Shown here one piece after another: positions 18,317 through 27,970 of a stretch of DNA of 64,000 nucleotides. The DNA is from Hyphomicrobiales bacterium. GTDB taxonomy: Bacteria > Pseudomonadota > Alphaproteobacteria > Rhizobiales > Rhizobiaceae. The stretch's first letter is position 1. Each line of letters opens with the position of its first letter. The notes below the pieces were generated by a model, which saw only the letters and a program-made list of their open reading frames with translations, was not told where the DNA came from and ran no database searches. Where the stretch lies: assembly GCA_900471515.1 (NCBI GenBank), contig UCFC01000014.1:60625-124624 (forward strand), read 5' to 3'. Both the position numbers and the translations under genes were made by a program.

Positions 18317-19639
18317 ATGCGTCTGTCCCGCTTCTTCGTGCCCATCCTCAAGGAAAACCCCAAGGAGGCGGAAATCGTCTCCCACCGGCTGATGCTGCGC
18401 GCCGGCATGATCCGCCAGCAGTCGCAGGGCATCTATTCCTGGCTGCCGCTCGGCAAGAAGGTGCTGGACAAGGTCAACAACATCATCCGCGAAGAGCAGA
18501 ACCGCGCTGGCGCCATCGAGCTTCTGATGCCGACGCTGCAGTCGGCCGAACTCTGGCAGGAAAGCGGCCGTTACGACGCCTATGGCAAGGAGATGCTGCG
18601 CATCAAGGACCGTCAGGACCGCCCGATGCTCTACGGCCCGACCAACGAGGAAATGGTCACGGATATCTTCCGTTCCTTCGTGAAGTCCTACAAGGACCTG
18701 CCGCTCAATCTCTATCACATCCAGCTGAAGTTCCGTGACGAGATCCGTCCGCGCTTCGGCACCATGCGCTCGCGCGAATTCATGATGAAGGACGCCTATT
18801 CCTTCGACCTGACGCGCGAGGGCGCCGAACATTCCTACAACAAGATGTTCACTGCCTATCTGCGCACCTTCGATCGTCTCGGCCTGCGCGCCATTCCGAT
18901 GCGCGCCGATACCGGCCCGATCGGCGGCAATCTCAGCCATGAATTCATCATCCTCGCCGATACCGGCGAATCCGAAGTCTTCTGCCACAAGGATTTCGTC
19001 GATTTCGACATTCCCGCCGAAAACACCGATTTCGACAGTGTCGACGGCCTGAAGGGGGTCTTCGACAAGTGGACGTCGCTTTACGCCGCGACCTCGGAAA
19101 TGCACGACGAGGCGGCCTTCAACGCCATTCCGGAAGGCGAGCGTCTTTCTGCGCGCGGCATCGAAGTCGGCCATATTTTCTACTTCGGTACGAAATATTC
19201 CGAGCCGATGGGTGCCAAGGTGCAAGGTCCCGACGGCAAGGAACACTTCGTTCACATGGGGTCCTACGGTATCGGCCCGACGCGCCTTGTTCCCGCCATC
19301 ATCGAAGCTTCGCATGATGAGAACGGAATCATCTGGCCGGAATCGGTCGCGCCCTTCGACGTCGTGGTCATCAACATGAAGGCCGGCGACGAGGCCTGCG
19401 ACGGTACCTGCGAGCTGATCTATGCGGCGCTGACCAAGGCCGGCAAGGACGTGCTCTACGACGACACGGACGACCGTGCCGGCACCAAGTTTGCGACCGC
19501 CGACCTGATCGGCGTGCCGTACCAGATCATTGCCGGCCCGCGCGCGGTCGCGAACGGCGAAGTGGAAGTGAAGGACCGCAAGACCGGCGCCCGCGAAACG
19601 ATGACCATCGAGGCGGCGATCAACAGGTTCGTGGCTTAA
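18317..19639 (+). CDS. proS: Prolyl-tRNA synthetase, short type
   Basis: Charges tRNA-Pro with proline. A 440-residue class II enzyme with the expected motif 2 region ([21 protein letters not shown]) and motif 3 ([10 protein letters not shown]). E. coli ProRS is about 570 residues; the difference is the missing editing (INS) insertion between motifs 2 and 3, as is usual in Alphaproteobacteria, so mischarged Ala-tRNA-Pro must be cleared by a separate enzyme. ATG 18317 ([10 protein letters not shown]) is the family start. Confidence 0.96.
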   Translation: MRLSRFFVPILKENPKEAEIVSHRLMLRAGMIRQQSQGIYSWLPLGKKVLDKVNNIIREEQNRAGAIELLMPTLQSAELWQESGRYDAYGKEMLRIKDRQDRPMLYGPTNEEMVTDIFRSFVKSYKDLPLNLYHIQLKFRDEIRPRFGTMRSREFMMKDAYSFDLTREGAEHSYNKMFTAYLRTFDRLGLRAIPMRADTGPIGGNLSHEFIILADTGESEVFCHKDFVDFDIPAENTDFDSVDGLKGVFDKWTSLYAATSEMHDEAAFNAIPEGERLSARGIEVGHIFYFGTKYSEPMGAKVQGPDGKEHFVHMGSYGIGPTRLVPAIIEASHDENGIIWPESVAPFDVVVINMKAGDEACDGTCELIYAALTKAGKDVLYDDTDDRAGTKFATADLIGVPYQIIAGPRAVANGEVEVKDRKTGARETMTIEAAINRFVA

Positions 19640-19655
19640 GAAAGACGGAGGCGAA

Positions 19656-20960
19656 ATGGCAGAGGCAGCAGTGGACCGGAGTTCCAAATCCGGCTTGGGT
19701 CCGGCTGGCAAGCCATTTTCCACCTTCGAACGCCTGGTGGCGTGGCGCTATCTGCGCGCCCGCCGCAAGGAGGCCTTCATCTCGGTCATTGCCGGCTTCT
19801 CCTTCGTCGGCATCATGCTCGGCGTTGCGACGCTGATCATCGTCATGGCGGTGATGAACGGGTTCCGGACCGAACTCGTCTCCCGCATCCTCGGCATCAA
19901 CGGCCATATGATCATCCAGCCGGTCGACGGTCCCTTTACCGATTATGCCGACCTGGTGAAGAAATTCGAGGCCGTGCCCGGTATCAAAATGGCGCTGCCT
20001 CTGGTGGAAGGCCAGGTTCTCGCGTCCTCGCAGACGGGCGGCAGCACGGGCGCGCTGGTGCGCGGCACGCGGGCTGAAGACCTCAGCAAGCTCAAGACCG
20101 TCTCCGACAATATCAAGTCGGGCGACATGGTGGGCTTTGCCGCGGGCGACGGCGTCCTGGTCGGCAGCCGCATGGCAGACCAGCTCGGCCTGCGCGTCGG
20201 CGACCTGATCACGCTGACGTCACCGGAAGGTGACGTGACGCCGATGGGCGTCAATCCGCGCATCAAGTCCTACAAGATATCAGGCCTTTTCGAGATCGGC
20301 ATGTCGGAATACGACGCCTCGATCATCTACATGCCGCTCGAGGAATCGCAGCTCTATTTCAATGCGGACGGGCTGGTGCAGTCGATCGAGCTCTTCGTCA
20401 ACAACCCCGACGACATCGACAATCTGAGGCCCAAGGTGGAGGAGGCGGCCGGCCGGCAGATCGCCATCACCGACTGGCGCCAGCGCAACCAGACCTTCTT
20501 CTCCGCCCTGCAGGTGGAGCGCAACGTGATGTTCATGATCCTGACGCTGATCGTGCTCGTCGCCGCGCTCAACATCATTTCCGGCCTCATCATGCTGGTG
20601 AAGGACAAGGGCAGCGACATCGCCATCCTGCGCACGATGGGCGCCAGTTCCGGCGCCATCATGCGCATCTTCTTCATGACCGGGGCTGCGATCGGCATTG
20701 TCGGCACGATCGCCGGTGTGCTGCTCGGCGTCGTCGTCTGCATCAACATCGAATCCATCCGCCAGTTCTTCTCCTGGGTATCGGGCACGGTGCTCTTCGA
20801 TCCGCAGCTCTATTTCCTGAGCCAGCTGCCGGCGGAAATGGATATCAGCGAAACGGTCTCCGTCGTTGTCATGGCGCTGACGCTCTCCTTCATCGCAACG
20901 ATCTTTCCCGCCTGGCGCGCCTCCCGCCTCGACCCCGTCCAGGCCCTTCGTTACGAATAA
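19656..20960 (+). CDS. lolC: Lipoprotein-releasing ABC transporter permease LolC/E
   Basis: The inner-membrane permease of the system that extracts lipoproteins for transfer to the outer membrane. It has 434 residues: an N-terminal helix ([20 protein letters not shown]), a large periplasmic domain and three C-terminal helices of the FtsX type. A single gene replaces the separate lolC and lolE of enterobacteria, so the complex is presumably homodimeric. It starts 16 bases after proS and is followed by its ATPase gene. Confidence 0.93.
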   Translation: MAEAAVDRSSKSGLGPAGKPFSTFERLVAWRYLRARRKEAFISVIAGFSFVGIMLGVATLIIVMAVMNGFRTELVSRILGINGHMIIQPVDGPFTDYADLVKKFEAVPGIKMALPLVEGQVLASSQTGGSTGALVRGTRAEDLSKLKTVSDNIKSGDMVGFAAGDGVLVGSRMADQLGLRVGDLITLTSPEGDVTPMGVNPRIKSYKISGLFEIGMSEYDASIIYMPLEESQLYFNADGLVQSIELFVNNPDDIDNLRPKVEEAAGRQIAITDWRQRNQTFFSALQVERNVMFMILTLIVLVAALNIISGLIMLVKDKGSDIAILRTMGASSGAIMRIFFMTGAAIGIVGTIAGVLLGVVVCINIESIRQFFSWVSGTVLFDPQLYFLSQLPAEMDISETVSVVVMALTLSFIATIFPAWRASRLDPVQALRYE

Positions 20961-21010
20961 GGCCGTGCCACAGGCCACGTTCAAGGCCCAATCCAAGGAA
21001 TGCCGCATTC

Positions 21011-21694
21011 ATGAAACGCAACGTCGTTCTCAAGCTTTCGGGCGTCGAGCGCCATTACGGACAGGGCGAAACGCTGCTGACCATCCTCAAGGGCGCGGAT
21101 TTTTCGCTGACGAGCGGCGAGATGGTGGCGCTGGTGGCGCCGTCCGGCACCGGCAAATCGACGCTTTTGCATGTCGCGGGCCTGCTCGAACATCCCGATG
21201 GCGGCGAGGTGACGGTCAACGGCCGCCCCTGTGATGGCCTCTCCGACGAGAAGCGCACGGCGATCCGCCGCAGCGAGATCGGTTTCGTCTATCAGTTCCA
21301 CCACCTGCTGCCGGAATTCTCCGCGCAGGAAAACATCATGATGCCGCAGCTCATCGCCGGCCTCTCGTGGAAAGAGGCGAGCGAGCGGGCAAAGATGCTT
21401 CTGGACTATATGCGCATCGGCCATCGCGGCACGCACCGGCCGGCGGAGCTTTCCGGCGGCGAGCAGCAGCGTGTGGCGATCGCCCGTGCCGTCGCCAATG
21501 CGCCGAGCCTGCTTCTGGCCGACGAGCCGACCGGCAATCTCGACCCCGAAACCGCCAACTACGTCTTCGACGCGCTCGAAGCGTTGGTGCGCCAGTCCGG
21601 CCTCGCCGCGCTGATCGCCACCCACAATCACGAGCTTGCCCGGCGCATGGACCGGCGCGTGACGATCTCCGACGGCAAGGTCGTGGATTTCTGA
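21011..21694 (+). CDS. lolD: Lipoprotein-releasing ABC transporter ATPase LolD
   Basis: The ATPase partner of the preceding permease. 227 residues with Walker [13 protein letters not shown], signature [15 protein letters not shown], Walker [13 protein letters not shown] and switch His in ATHNHELA. The first Walker A residue is Ala rather than Gly, which should be tolerated. It lies 50 bases after lolC and converges with a gene on the other strand, ending three bases from it. Confidence 0.95.
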   Translation: MKRNVVLKLSGVERHYGQGETLLTILKGADFSLTSGEMVALVAPSGTGKSTLLHVAGLLEHPDGGEVTVNGRPCDGLSDEKRTAIRRSEIGFVYQFHHLLPEFSAQENIMMPQLIAGLSWKEASERAKMLLDYMRIGHRGTHRPAELSGGEQQRVAIARAVANAPSLLLADEPTGNLDPETANYVFDALEALVRQSGLAALIATHNHELARRMDRRVTISDGKVVDF

Positions 21695-21697
21695 TCT

Positions 21698-22159
21698 TCA
21701 GGCGACGATCAGGCCGCCGCGATAATCGAGCTCGTAAGCCTTCCGGCCACCCACCTCGATGAATTCGTGCCCGCGAAAATGCGTGCAATCGCCTTCGCTC
21801 GTATCGACATAGTGGCCGAGCGCGTGATCGAAGACCATGCCGCCGAGGAAGCGGCCCTGCCTGTAGAGCTGTGACAGGGCGGCGCGGATGATGCTGCCGG
21901 CGACCGTCGCATCGATGATGTCGGGCTCGATGATCCGCCCGAAATAGTTCATGGCCCAGACCGGCTTTTCCTCCAGCCACACGACTTCCTGACCGGCAAA
22001 ATCCGTGCCGCCGAAATAGCTGTCGAGATAGCGCCAGATGCCGCGCTTGTAGCCGAGGTCATGGGCACCGATCCGATAGGAAGGCTGCGCCTTGGCGCCG
22101 GCGACATAGGTCTGCGATTTGGCTTCGACTATGAAGCCATTGAGTTCCAGCACGTCCAT
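21698..22159 (-). CDS. DUF5680 domain-containing protein
   Basis: A 153-residue soluble protein. The run LGYKRGIWRYLDSYFGGTDF, then GQEVVWLEEKPVWAMNYFGR, is what I know as the DUF5680 domain, found alone or behind XRE-type helix-turn-helix domains; no helix-turn-helix is present here. The C-terminal half (SEGDCTHFRGHEFIEVGG) is conserved in relatives. Function is unknown. It converges with lolD and is divergent from the SOS-type small gene on the other side. Confidence 0.75.
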   Translation of the reverse strand: MDVLELNGFIVEAKSQTYVAGAKAQPSYRIGAHDLGYKRGIWRYLDSYFGGTDFAGQEVVWLEEKPVWAMNYFGRIIEPDIIDATVAGSIIRAALSQLYRQGRFLGGMVFDHALGHYVDTSEGDCTHFRGHEFIEVGGRKAYELDYRGGLIVA

Positions 22160-22212
22160 CGTCTCTCTGCTCCGACGTTAACCATGTCCCGCGGAAGCGG
22201 GAGGGAATCCTG

Positions 22213-22242
22213 TTGACAACAGAACATACATGGAACAAATTA
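22213..22242 (+). promoter_or_regulatory. SOS promoter with LexA box
   Basis: TTGACA at 22213-22218 gives a consensus -35. The exact direct repeat GAAC-N7-GAAC at 22222-22236 (GAACATACATGGAAC) is the LexA site known from Alphaproteobacteria. It fills the spacer up to the -10 region (AAATTA-like, 22237-22242), the best place for repression. The same box type is found in front of dinB in this window. The downstream gene is the 28-codon frame at 22269. Confidence 0.7.
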
Positions 22243-22268
22243 AAAACATAAGAGCAAAGGAGAGCCAA

Positions 22269-22355
22269 ATGACTGACATGATCCGTGATATCGCAGCATT
22301 CACCTCCATCGCGATGTTCATTGCCAGCTTCTCGCTGATCGTCATGGCAATGTAA
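22269..22355 (+). CDS. Probable SOS-induced 28-residue membrane peptide
   Basis: A 28-codon gene. AAAGGAGAG at 22256-22264 is a near-perfect Shine-Dalgarno sequence six bases before ATG 22269. The peptide has a short charged start (MTDMIRDIAA) then a single hydrophobic helix, FTSIAMFIASFSLIVMAM, ending at the C-terminus. That layout fits an inner-membrane peptide with a cytoplasmic N-terminus. A LexA box lies upstream and a hairpin downstream. Size, topology and control recall SidA of Caulobacter, a 29-residue SOS-induced membrane peptide that blocks division; I see no sequence evidence of homology, so this is an analogy. It could instead be a membrane-stress toxin or a leader peptide for dnaE. 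Confidence 0.68.
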   Translation: MTDMIRDIAAFTSIAMFIASFSLIVMAM

Positions 22356-22365
22356 GAATTCGGGG

Positions 22366-22388
22366 GATCGCATGGCTGCCATGCGGTC
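22366..22388 (+). other. Hairpin between small SOS gene and dnaE
   Basis: GATCGCATGG / CCATGCGGTC pair over ten positions (one G-T wobble) around a CTG loop, 10 bases after the small gene's stop. A TTTTT run follows 12 bases later, so it is at best a weak terminator or attenuator. If read through, the SOS promoter would also feed dnaE. Confidence 0.5.
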
Positions 22389-22471
22389 CTGAAGCGGGAC
22401 TTTTTCTGGACAGAATCGCCTTCAATGCCGACAATGCGCGCTCTTCATTGAGGCGGTTGGAAGGGCATGTC

Positions 22472-25400
22472 ATGGCGGATGCGGAACAGGGTGCGATCGG
22501 CGGAAAGCCGGGCTTCGTTCATCTGAGGGTTCATTCCGCCTATTCGCTGCTCGAAGGCGCATTGCCTCTCAAGAAGATCCTCTACAAGGCCTCCGGCGAC
22601 AGCCAGCCGGCGATCGCCATCACCGATACCAACAATCTCTTCGTCGCCCTGGAATTTTCCCAGAAGGCGATGGACGAGGGCCTGCAGCCGATCATCGGCT
22701 GCCAGGTGTCGATCGACATGGAAGACGGTCTCGAAACCGAACGGCGGGGTGGTCAGCAGGCGCTCGTCAAGCTGCCTTCCATCGTGCTTCTGTCGGCGAC
22801 CGATGCTGGCTACGAGCGGCTGGTCGACCTTGTCAGCCGCGCCTATCTCAGCGGCGAGGGCAACTCGACCGTCCATATCCGCTCCTCCTGGCTGGAGGAG
22901 ATCGGCACGGACGGGCTGATCGCGCTCACCGGCGCCGCGACAGGCCCGGTCGACATGCCGCTGAAGGACGGCCATGCCGGCCCGGCGGAGACGCGGCTGC
23001 TGACGTTGAAGCGCATCTTCGGCGATCGGCTCTATGTCGAGCTGCAGCGGCACGGGACTTACGACAGGCGCCATGAACAGAAGGTCATCGGCCTTGCTTA
23101 CAAGCACGACCTGCCGCTGGTCGCGACCAACGAGGCCTTCTTCCCGACGCGCGACGATTACGACGCGCATGACGCCCTGATGGCGGTCGCCCACAACGCC
23201 ATCGTTTCCGATGACAGCCGCTTCCGTCTCTCGCCGGATCACTACCTGAAGAGCCGTGCCGAGATGGAAAAGCTCTTCGCCGACCTGCCGGAGGCGCTGG
23301 ACAATACGGTCGAGATCGCAAGGCGCTGCTCCTTCGTGCTGAAGACGCGCAAACCGATCCTGCCGCGCTTCACCGGCGCCACCGCCGATCCGGAAGAGGC
23401 AGAACGCGCCGAGGCGCTAGAGCTTCGCCGGCAGGCGCAGGAGGGGCTGGACATGCGCCTGGCGACGCTTGGCATGTCGGCCGGCTACGAGGAGAAGGAC
23501 TATCGCGAACGGCTGGAATTCGAACTCAGCGTTATCGAGCGCATGAAGTTCCCCGGCTACTTCCTGATCGTTTCGGACTTCATCAAATGGGCCAAGCAGC
23601 ACGACATCCCGGTCGGTCCCGGCCGTGGCTCGGGCGCCGGCTCGCTGGTCGCCTATGCGCTGACGATTACCGACGTCGATCCGCTGCGCTTCTCGCTGCT
23701 CTTCGAACGCTTCCTCAATCCGGAACGCGTCTCGATGCCCGACTTCGATATCGACTTCTGCCAGGACCGCCGCGAAGAGGTGATCCGCTACGTGCAGCGC
23801 AAATATGGGCGCGAGCAGGTGGCGCAGATCATCACCTTCGGTTCGCTGCAGGCGCGCGCCGCATTGCGCGATGTCGGCCGCGTGCTGGAAATGCCCTATG
23901 GCCAGGTCGACAAGATCTGCAAGCTGGTGCCGAACAACCCGGCAAACCCGACGCCGCTGTCGAAGGCGATCGAGGAAGAGCCGAAGCTGCAGGAGGAAGC
24001 GGCCAAGGAGCCCGTCGTCGCCCGCCTGCTCGACATCGCCCAGAAGATCGAAGGCCTCTATCGCCACGCCTCGACGCACGCCGCCGGCATCGTGATCGGC
24101 GACCGCCCGCTGTCGAAGCTCGTGCCGATGTACCGCGATCCGCGCTCCGACATGCCGGTCACGCAGTTCAACATGAAGTGGGTGGAGCAGGCCGGCCTCG
24201 TCAAGTTCGACTTCCTCGGCCTGAAGACCCTGACCGTGCTGAAGGTCGCCGTCGATTTCTGCAAGAAGCGCGGCATCGAGGTGGATCTCGCCAAGATCCC
24301 GCTCGATGACAAGAAGACCTACGAGATGCTGTCGCGCGGCGAAACCGTCGGCGTGTTCCAGGTTGAAAGTGCCGGCATGCGCAAGGCGCTGATCGGCATG
24401 AAACCGGACTGCATCGAAGACATTATCGCGCTGGTCGCCCTCTATCGCCCCGGTCCGATGGAGAACATCCCGACCTACAATGCCCGCAAGCATGGCGACG
24501 AAGAGCTGGAATCGATCCATCCGATGATCGACCATCTTCTCAAGGAAACGCAGGGCGTTATCGTCTACCAGGAACAGGTGATGCAGATCGCCCAGGTCCT
24601 TTCGGGCTATTCGCTCGGCGAAGCCGATCTTCTGCGCCGCGCCATGGGTAAGAAGATCAAGGCCGAAATGGACCAGCAGCGCGAACGTTTCGTTGACGGC
24701 GCGGTCAAGAACGGCGTCTCCAAGCCGCAGGCCGACAATATTTTCGAACTGCTGGCGAAGTTCGCAAACTACGGCTTCAACAAGTCGCACGCCGCCGCCT
24801 ACGCCATCGTCTCCTACCAGACGGCCTATATGAAGGCGCACTATCCGGTCGAGTTCCTGGCCGCGTCGATGACGCTCGATATGTCGAACACCGAAAAGGT
24901 CAACGACTTCCGCCAGGATGCTAAGCGTCTCGGCATCGAGGTCATCGCGCCCTCTGTCCAGACCTCGTTCCGCCATTTCGAGACCGGCGACAACCGCATC
25001 TATTACGCGCTGGCGGCAATCAAGGGCGTCGGCGAATCCGCGGTTGATCACATCGTCGAAATGCGCGGCGACAAGCCCTTTGCCAGCATCGAGGATTTCT
25101 GCCTGCGCATCGATCCGCGCCAGGTGAACCGCCGTGTCTTGGAAAGCCTGATCTATGCCGGCGCTTTCGATTGCTTCAAGCTGGATCGCGCCCAGCTTTC
25201 TGCCGGCCTCGACCGCGTACTCGGTTATGCGCAGCGCGCCCAGGAAAACAAGCTGAGCGGCCAGTCGGATATTTTCGGCGGCGCGCTGTCCTCGGGGCCG
25301 GAAAAGATCGCCCTGCCGCCGTTTTCGCCCTGGCTCGCCTCCGAGCGGCTGCTCAAGGAATTCCAGGTGCTGGGCTTCTATCTGACGGCCCATCCGCTCG

Positions 25401-25957
25401 ACAGCTACAACAACATCCTGCAGAAGATGCGCGTCCAGACCTTCCAGGAGTTCTCAGCCGCCGTGAAGCAGGGGGCCGCCAACGGGCGACTGGCGGGCAC
25501 GGTGATTTCCAAGCAGGAGCGCAAGACGCGCACCGGCAACAAGATGGGCATCATCGTCTTTTCGGATTCCTCCGGTCAGTATGAAGCCGTGCTCTTCTCG
25601 GAAATGCTGAACCAGTATCGCGACGTGCTGGAGCCCGGCAAATCCTTCGTCATCACCGCAACCGGCGAAGAGCGGCCGGAAGGTGTCAGCCTGCGTCTGC
25701 AGACAATCCAGTCGCTGGAGGAAAAATCGCTGCAGATGCAGAAGGCGCTGCGCGTCTACGTGCGCGATTCCGGCCCGTTGCGCGCCGTCGCCGCGCATCT
25801 GAACGCCAAGGGCGACGGTCTCGTCTCCTTCATCGTCATCAAGGAGGAGGGCAAGCGCGAGGTCGAGGTGGTGTTGCAGGACAAGTACCGCATCACGCCG
25901 GAGATCGCCGCTGCCTTGCGGGCCGCACCCGGCGTCGTCGACGTCGAACTCGTCTGA
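22472..25957 (+). CDS. dnaE: DNA polymerase III subunit alpha
   Basis: The replicative polymerase. 1161 residues from ATG 22472 (MADAEQGAIG), preferred over an in-frame TTG at 22448 because GGAAGGG lies just upstream. Domains in order: N-terminal PHP domain (FVHLRVHSAYSLLEG), polymerase palm with the catalytic aspartates in MPDFDIDFCQDRR and the upstream GPGRGSGAGSLVAYAL, fingers, a helix-hairpin-helix region, and a C-terminal OB domain (LAGTVISKQERKTRTGNKMG). It matches DnaE1, not the shorter ImuB-linked DnaE2. It may receive read-through from the SOS promoter at 22213. Confidence 0.97.
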   Translation: MADAEQGAIGGKPGFVHLRVHSAYSLLEGALPLKKILYKASGDSQPAIAITDTNNLFVALEFSQKAMDEGLQPIIGCQVSIDMEDGLETERRGGQQALVKLPSIVLLSATDAGYERLVDLVSRAYLSGEGNSTVHIRSSWLEEIGTDGLIALTGAATGPVDMPLKDGHAGPAETRLLTLKRIFGDRLYVELQRHGTYDRRHEQKVIGLAYKHDLPLVATNEAFFPTRDDYDAHDALMAVAHNAIVSDDSRFRLSPDHYLKSRAEMEKLFADLPEALDNTVEIARRCSFVLKTRKPILPRFTGATADPEEAERAEALELRRQAQEGLDMRLATLGMSAGYEEKDYRERLEFELSVIERMKFPGYFLIVSDFIKWAKQHDIPVGPGRGSGAGSLVAYALTITDVDPLRFSLLFERFLNPERVSMPDFDIDFCQDRREEVIRYVQRKYGREQVAQIITFGSLQARAALRDVGRVLEMPYGQVDKICKLVPNNPANPTPLSKAIEEEPKLQEEAAKEPVVARLLDIAQKIEGLYRHASTHAAGIVIGDRPLSKLVPMYRDPRSDMPVTQFNMKWVEQAGLVKFDFLGLKTLTVLKVAVDFCKKRGIEVDLAKIPLDDKKTYEMLSRGETVGVFQVESAGMRKALIGMKPDCIEDIIALVALYRPGPMENIPTYNARKHGDEELESIHPMIDHLLKETQGVIVYQEQVMQIAQVLSGYSLGEADLLRRAMGKKIKAEMDQQRERFVDGAVKNGVSKPQADNIFELLAKFANYGFNKSHAAAYAIVSYQTAYMKAHYPVEFLAASMTLDMSNTEKVNDFRQDAKRLGIEVIAPSVQTSFRHFETGDNRIYYALAAIKGVGESAVDHIVEMRGDKPFASIEDFCLRIDPRQVNRRVLESLIYAGAFDCFKLDRAQLSAGLDRVLGYAQRAQENKLSGQSDIFGGALSSGPEKIALPPFSPWLASERLLKEFQVLGFYLTAHPLDSYNNILQKMRVQTFQEFSAAVKQGAANGRLAGTVISKQERKTRTGNKMGIIVFSDSSGQYEAVLFSEMLNQYRDVLEPGKSFVITATGEERPEGVSLRLQTIQSLEEKSLQMQKALRVYVRDSGPLRAVAAHLNAKGDGLVSFIVIKEEGKREVEVVLQDKYRITPEIAAALRAAPGVVDVELV

Positions 25958-25964
25958 CGGAAAC

Positions 25965-25989
25965 GGCAACCGGCAGGGTGCCGGTTGCC
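25965..25989. terminator. Strong hairpin terminator between convergent dnaE and MFS gene
   Basis: A perfect 11-bp stem GGCAACCGGCA / TGCCGGTTGCC with a GGG loop, eight bases after the dnaE stop. The plus side continues CTCCTTTC, a poor T-run. It sits exactly between two convergent genes and probably serves both. Confidence 0.75.
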
Positions 25990-25995
25990 CTCCTT

Positions 25996-27435
25996 TCAGC
26001 CGGCCTGCAGGCGGCAGGATGCATCCGTGCAGCGCCCCCGGCCCATCCCCATGATGACCATGCCGACCAGCGTCGCCCCGACCGGCACGAGAAGCGCGGC
26101 GCGCAATGCCTCAAGCCGTTCGGACGGGCTTTCGCCGTCGCCGAGGACAAACGTTCCGACGGCACTGACGGCGGAGAGGCCGAGCGCCGCGCCGAACTGG
26201 AACGAGGTATTCACCAGCCCGCTCGCCAGTCCCTGCTCGCCTTCGGCAATGCCATCGGTCGCGATGATCGTCAGCGGGCCGTAGCCGAGCGAGAAGGCAA
26301 GGCCGAGCAGGATCGTCGACGGCAGCATCGCCGCATAGGTCCAGTCGAGACCCATGCCGAGGAAGAGCGCGTAGCCGGCGACGGCAAAGGCAAAGCCGCC
26401 AAGCACCACGCGCCTGTTGCCGAAACGCTCCACGAGCATGGGTGTCAGCAGCGGCGCCAGAATGGCGTCCATGCCGATGACGATCAGGGCAAGGCTGGTC
26501 TGGAAGGAAGACCAGCCGAGCAGTTCCTGCAGATAGAGCGAAACGATGAACTGGAAGCCGAAGAAAGCGCCGGTGAAGAGCATCGCTGCGAGGTTGGATT
26601 GCACCAGTGCGCCAGACCGGAAGATGCCGAGCCGCACCAGCGGCGCCCGCGACTTGCGCTCGATGAGGATGAAGGCAAGCCAGAGCAGCGCGCTTGCCCC
26701 CGCCGCCGCGATCGTCCGGTTCAGGTCGTCGCCTGCATGCTCCAGCCGGGTCAGGGCATAGGCGGCAGATAACATGGCGCCGGTCAGGGTCAGCGCGCCG
26801 GCCATGTCGAACCTGTGGCGGGGGGCTGCCTCTTGCCGGGTTTCCACGATCAGCTTCGTGCCGGCAACGAGCAGGACGGCCGAGAAGATGACCGGCGCGA
26901 AGAACACCCAGCGCCACCCGACAGCGGAAAGAAGCCCGCCGATCACGAGGCCGAGCGAAAAGCCGGCCGAGGCCGTGCCGGCGTAGACCAGCACCGCCCT
27001 GTTGCGCTGCGCCCCTTCGGGAAAGCTGCCGTTGATGAGCGCGAGGCCGGCGGGCGTCATGAAGGCGGCCGCAGCACCCGTGACGAAGCGGGCCGTCAGC
27101 AGCATCCAGCCCTCGGTCGCAAAACCGCCGAGACCGGAAAACAGCAGGAAGACGGTCAGCGCCGTCAGGAAGACCTTGCGCTTGCCGTACATATCGGCGA
27201 CGCGCCCGCCGAGCAGCATCAGCCCGGCATAGGCAAGCACATAGGCCGACACCACGGCGCTGAGCGTCGTGGTCGAAAGCGCAAGTTCGGCGCGGATCGA
27301 GGGTAGGGCGATATTGAGCATGGCGGCGTCGATGCCTTCGAGGAAGATCGCGCCGCACAGGACGGCAAGCATGCCGGCGGCACGGCCGCTCATTTTCCCG
27401 CTATCGGCTGCCAGAGGAGGACTTGTAGACATCAT
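25996..27435 (-). CDS. MFS drug exporter, DHA2 (14-helix) family
   Basis: A 479-residue permease with about 14 hydrophobic helices. The loop motif GGRVADMYGKRKVFL between helices 2 and 3 and the antiporter-type segment LVIGGLLSAVGWRWVFF mark it as a proton-coupled exporter of the EmrB/QacA group. The substrate is unknown. It is divergent from an HxlR regulator with an inverted repeat in the shared promoter region, so expression is probably controlled by that regulator. Two start Met codons are adjacent; the first is used here. Confidence 0.92.
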   Translation of the reverse strand: MMSTSPPLAADSGKMSGRAAGMLAVLCGAIFLEGIDAAMLNIALPSIRAELALSTTTLSAVVSAYVLAYAGLMLLGGRVADMYGKRKVFLTALTVFLLFSGLGGFATEGWMLLTARFVTGAAAAFMTPAGLALINGSFPEGAQRNRAVLVYAGTASAGFSLGLVIGGLLSAVGWRWVFFAPVIFSAVLLVAGTKLIVETRQEAAPRHRFDMAGALTLTGAMLSAAYALTRLEHAGDDLNRTIAAAGASALLWLAFILIERKSRAPLVRLGIFRSGALVQSNLAAMLFTGAFFGFQFIVSLYLQELLGWSSFQTSLALIVIGMDAILAPLLTPMLVERFGNRRVVLGGFAFAVAGYALFLGMGLDWTYAAMLPSTILLGLAFSLGYGPLTIIATDGIAEGEQGLASGLVNTSFQFGAALGLSAVSAVGTFVLGDGESPSERLEALRAALLVPVGATLVGMVIMGMGRGRCTDASCRLQAG

Positions 27436-27471
27436 CGATTCCTTGTTCGTGAAGCAGGGAAGAGCGAGAAT

Positions 27472-27506
27472 GGTTACATATTGATCCTCGGTTCCCTATT
27501 GTAACC
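27472..27506. promoter_or_regulatory. Inverted-repeat operator between MFS exporter and HxlR regulator
   Basis: A perfect 7-bp inverted repeat, GGTTACA at 27472-27478 and TGTAACC at 27500-27506, separated by 21 bases, lies in the 100-base region between two divergent genes. Regulators of the HxlR type often bind such sites between themselves and the gene they control. The assignment is inferred from position. Confidence 0.6.
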
Positions 27507-27535
27507 ACGGCTGACATAAGGCATGGTTCGATCCC

Positions 27536-27967
27536 ATGGAAGAAGGCACTTCAAACTCACCGAGTGACTGCTGCAGCACCGATCGTGACTACGACATCCA
27601 CCAGTGGGATGCGCGGGAGGACTGCGAGGTACGCCAGATCCTGGATCGCATCGCCGACAAATGGTCGCTGCTCGTCATCGCCCTGCTCGAAAAGCGCACC
27701 TTGCGTTTTACCGAATTGCGCAAGAGCATCGACGGCATCAGCCAGCGCATGCTGACGACGACATTGCGCCAGCTGGAGCGTGACGGCCTGATCGAACGGA
27801 AAGTCTATCCGGTGGTGCCGCCAAGGGTCGATTACGCTCTGACGGAGCTCGGCTGCACGCTGCACGACACGATCAAGGCGCTCGTGGTCTGGACCGAGAC
27901 GAACCAGGCAAAGATCATCGCCGCCCGCCGAATTTACGACGAACGCGCCAGCGAGAAGCTCTGGTAG
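27536..27967 (+). CDS. HxlR family transcriptional regulator
   Basis: A 143-residue winged-helix regulator. The family core is clear: CEVRQILDRIADKWSLLVI, then TLRFTELRKSIDGISQRML and LERDGLIERKVYPVVPPRVDYALTE. The conserved Cys at the start of the core, which in HypR/QorR-like members senses quinones or disulfide stress, is present, with a CC pair further upstream. Probable target is the divergent MFS exporter. Confidence 0.92.
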   Translation: MEEGTSNSPSDCCSTDRDYDIHQWDAREDCEVRQILDRIADKWSLLVIALLEKRTLRFTELRKSIDGISQRMLTTTLRQLERDGLIERKVYPVVPPRVDYALTELGCTLHDTIKALVVWTETNQAKIIAARRIYDERASEKLW

Positions 27968-27970
27968 GCC

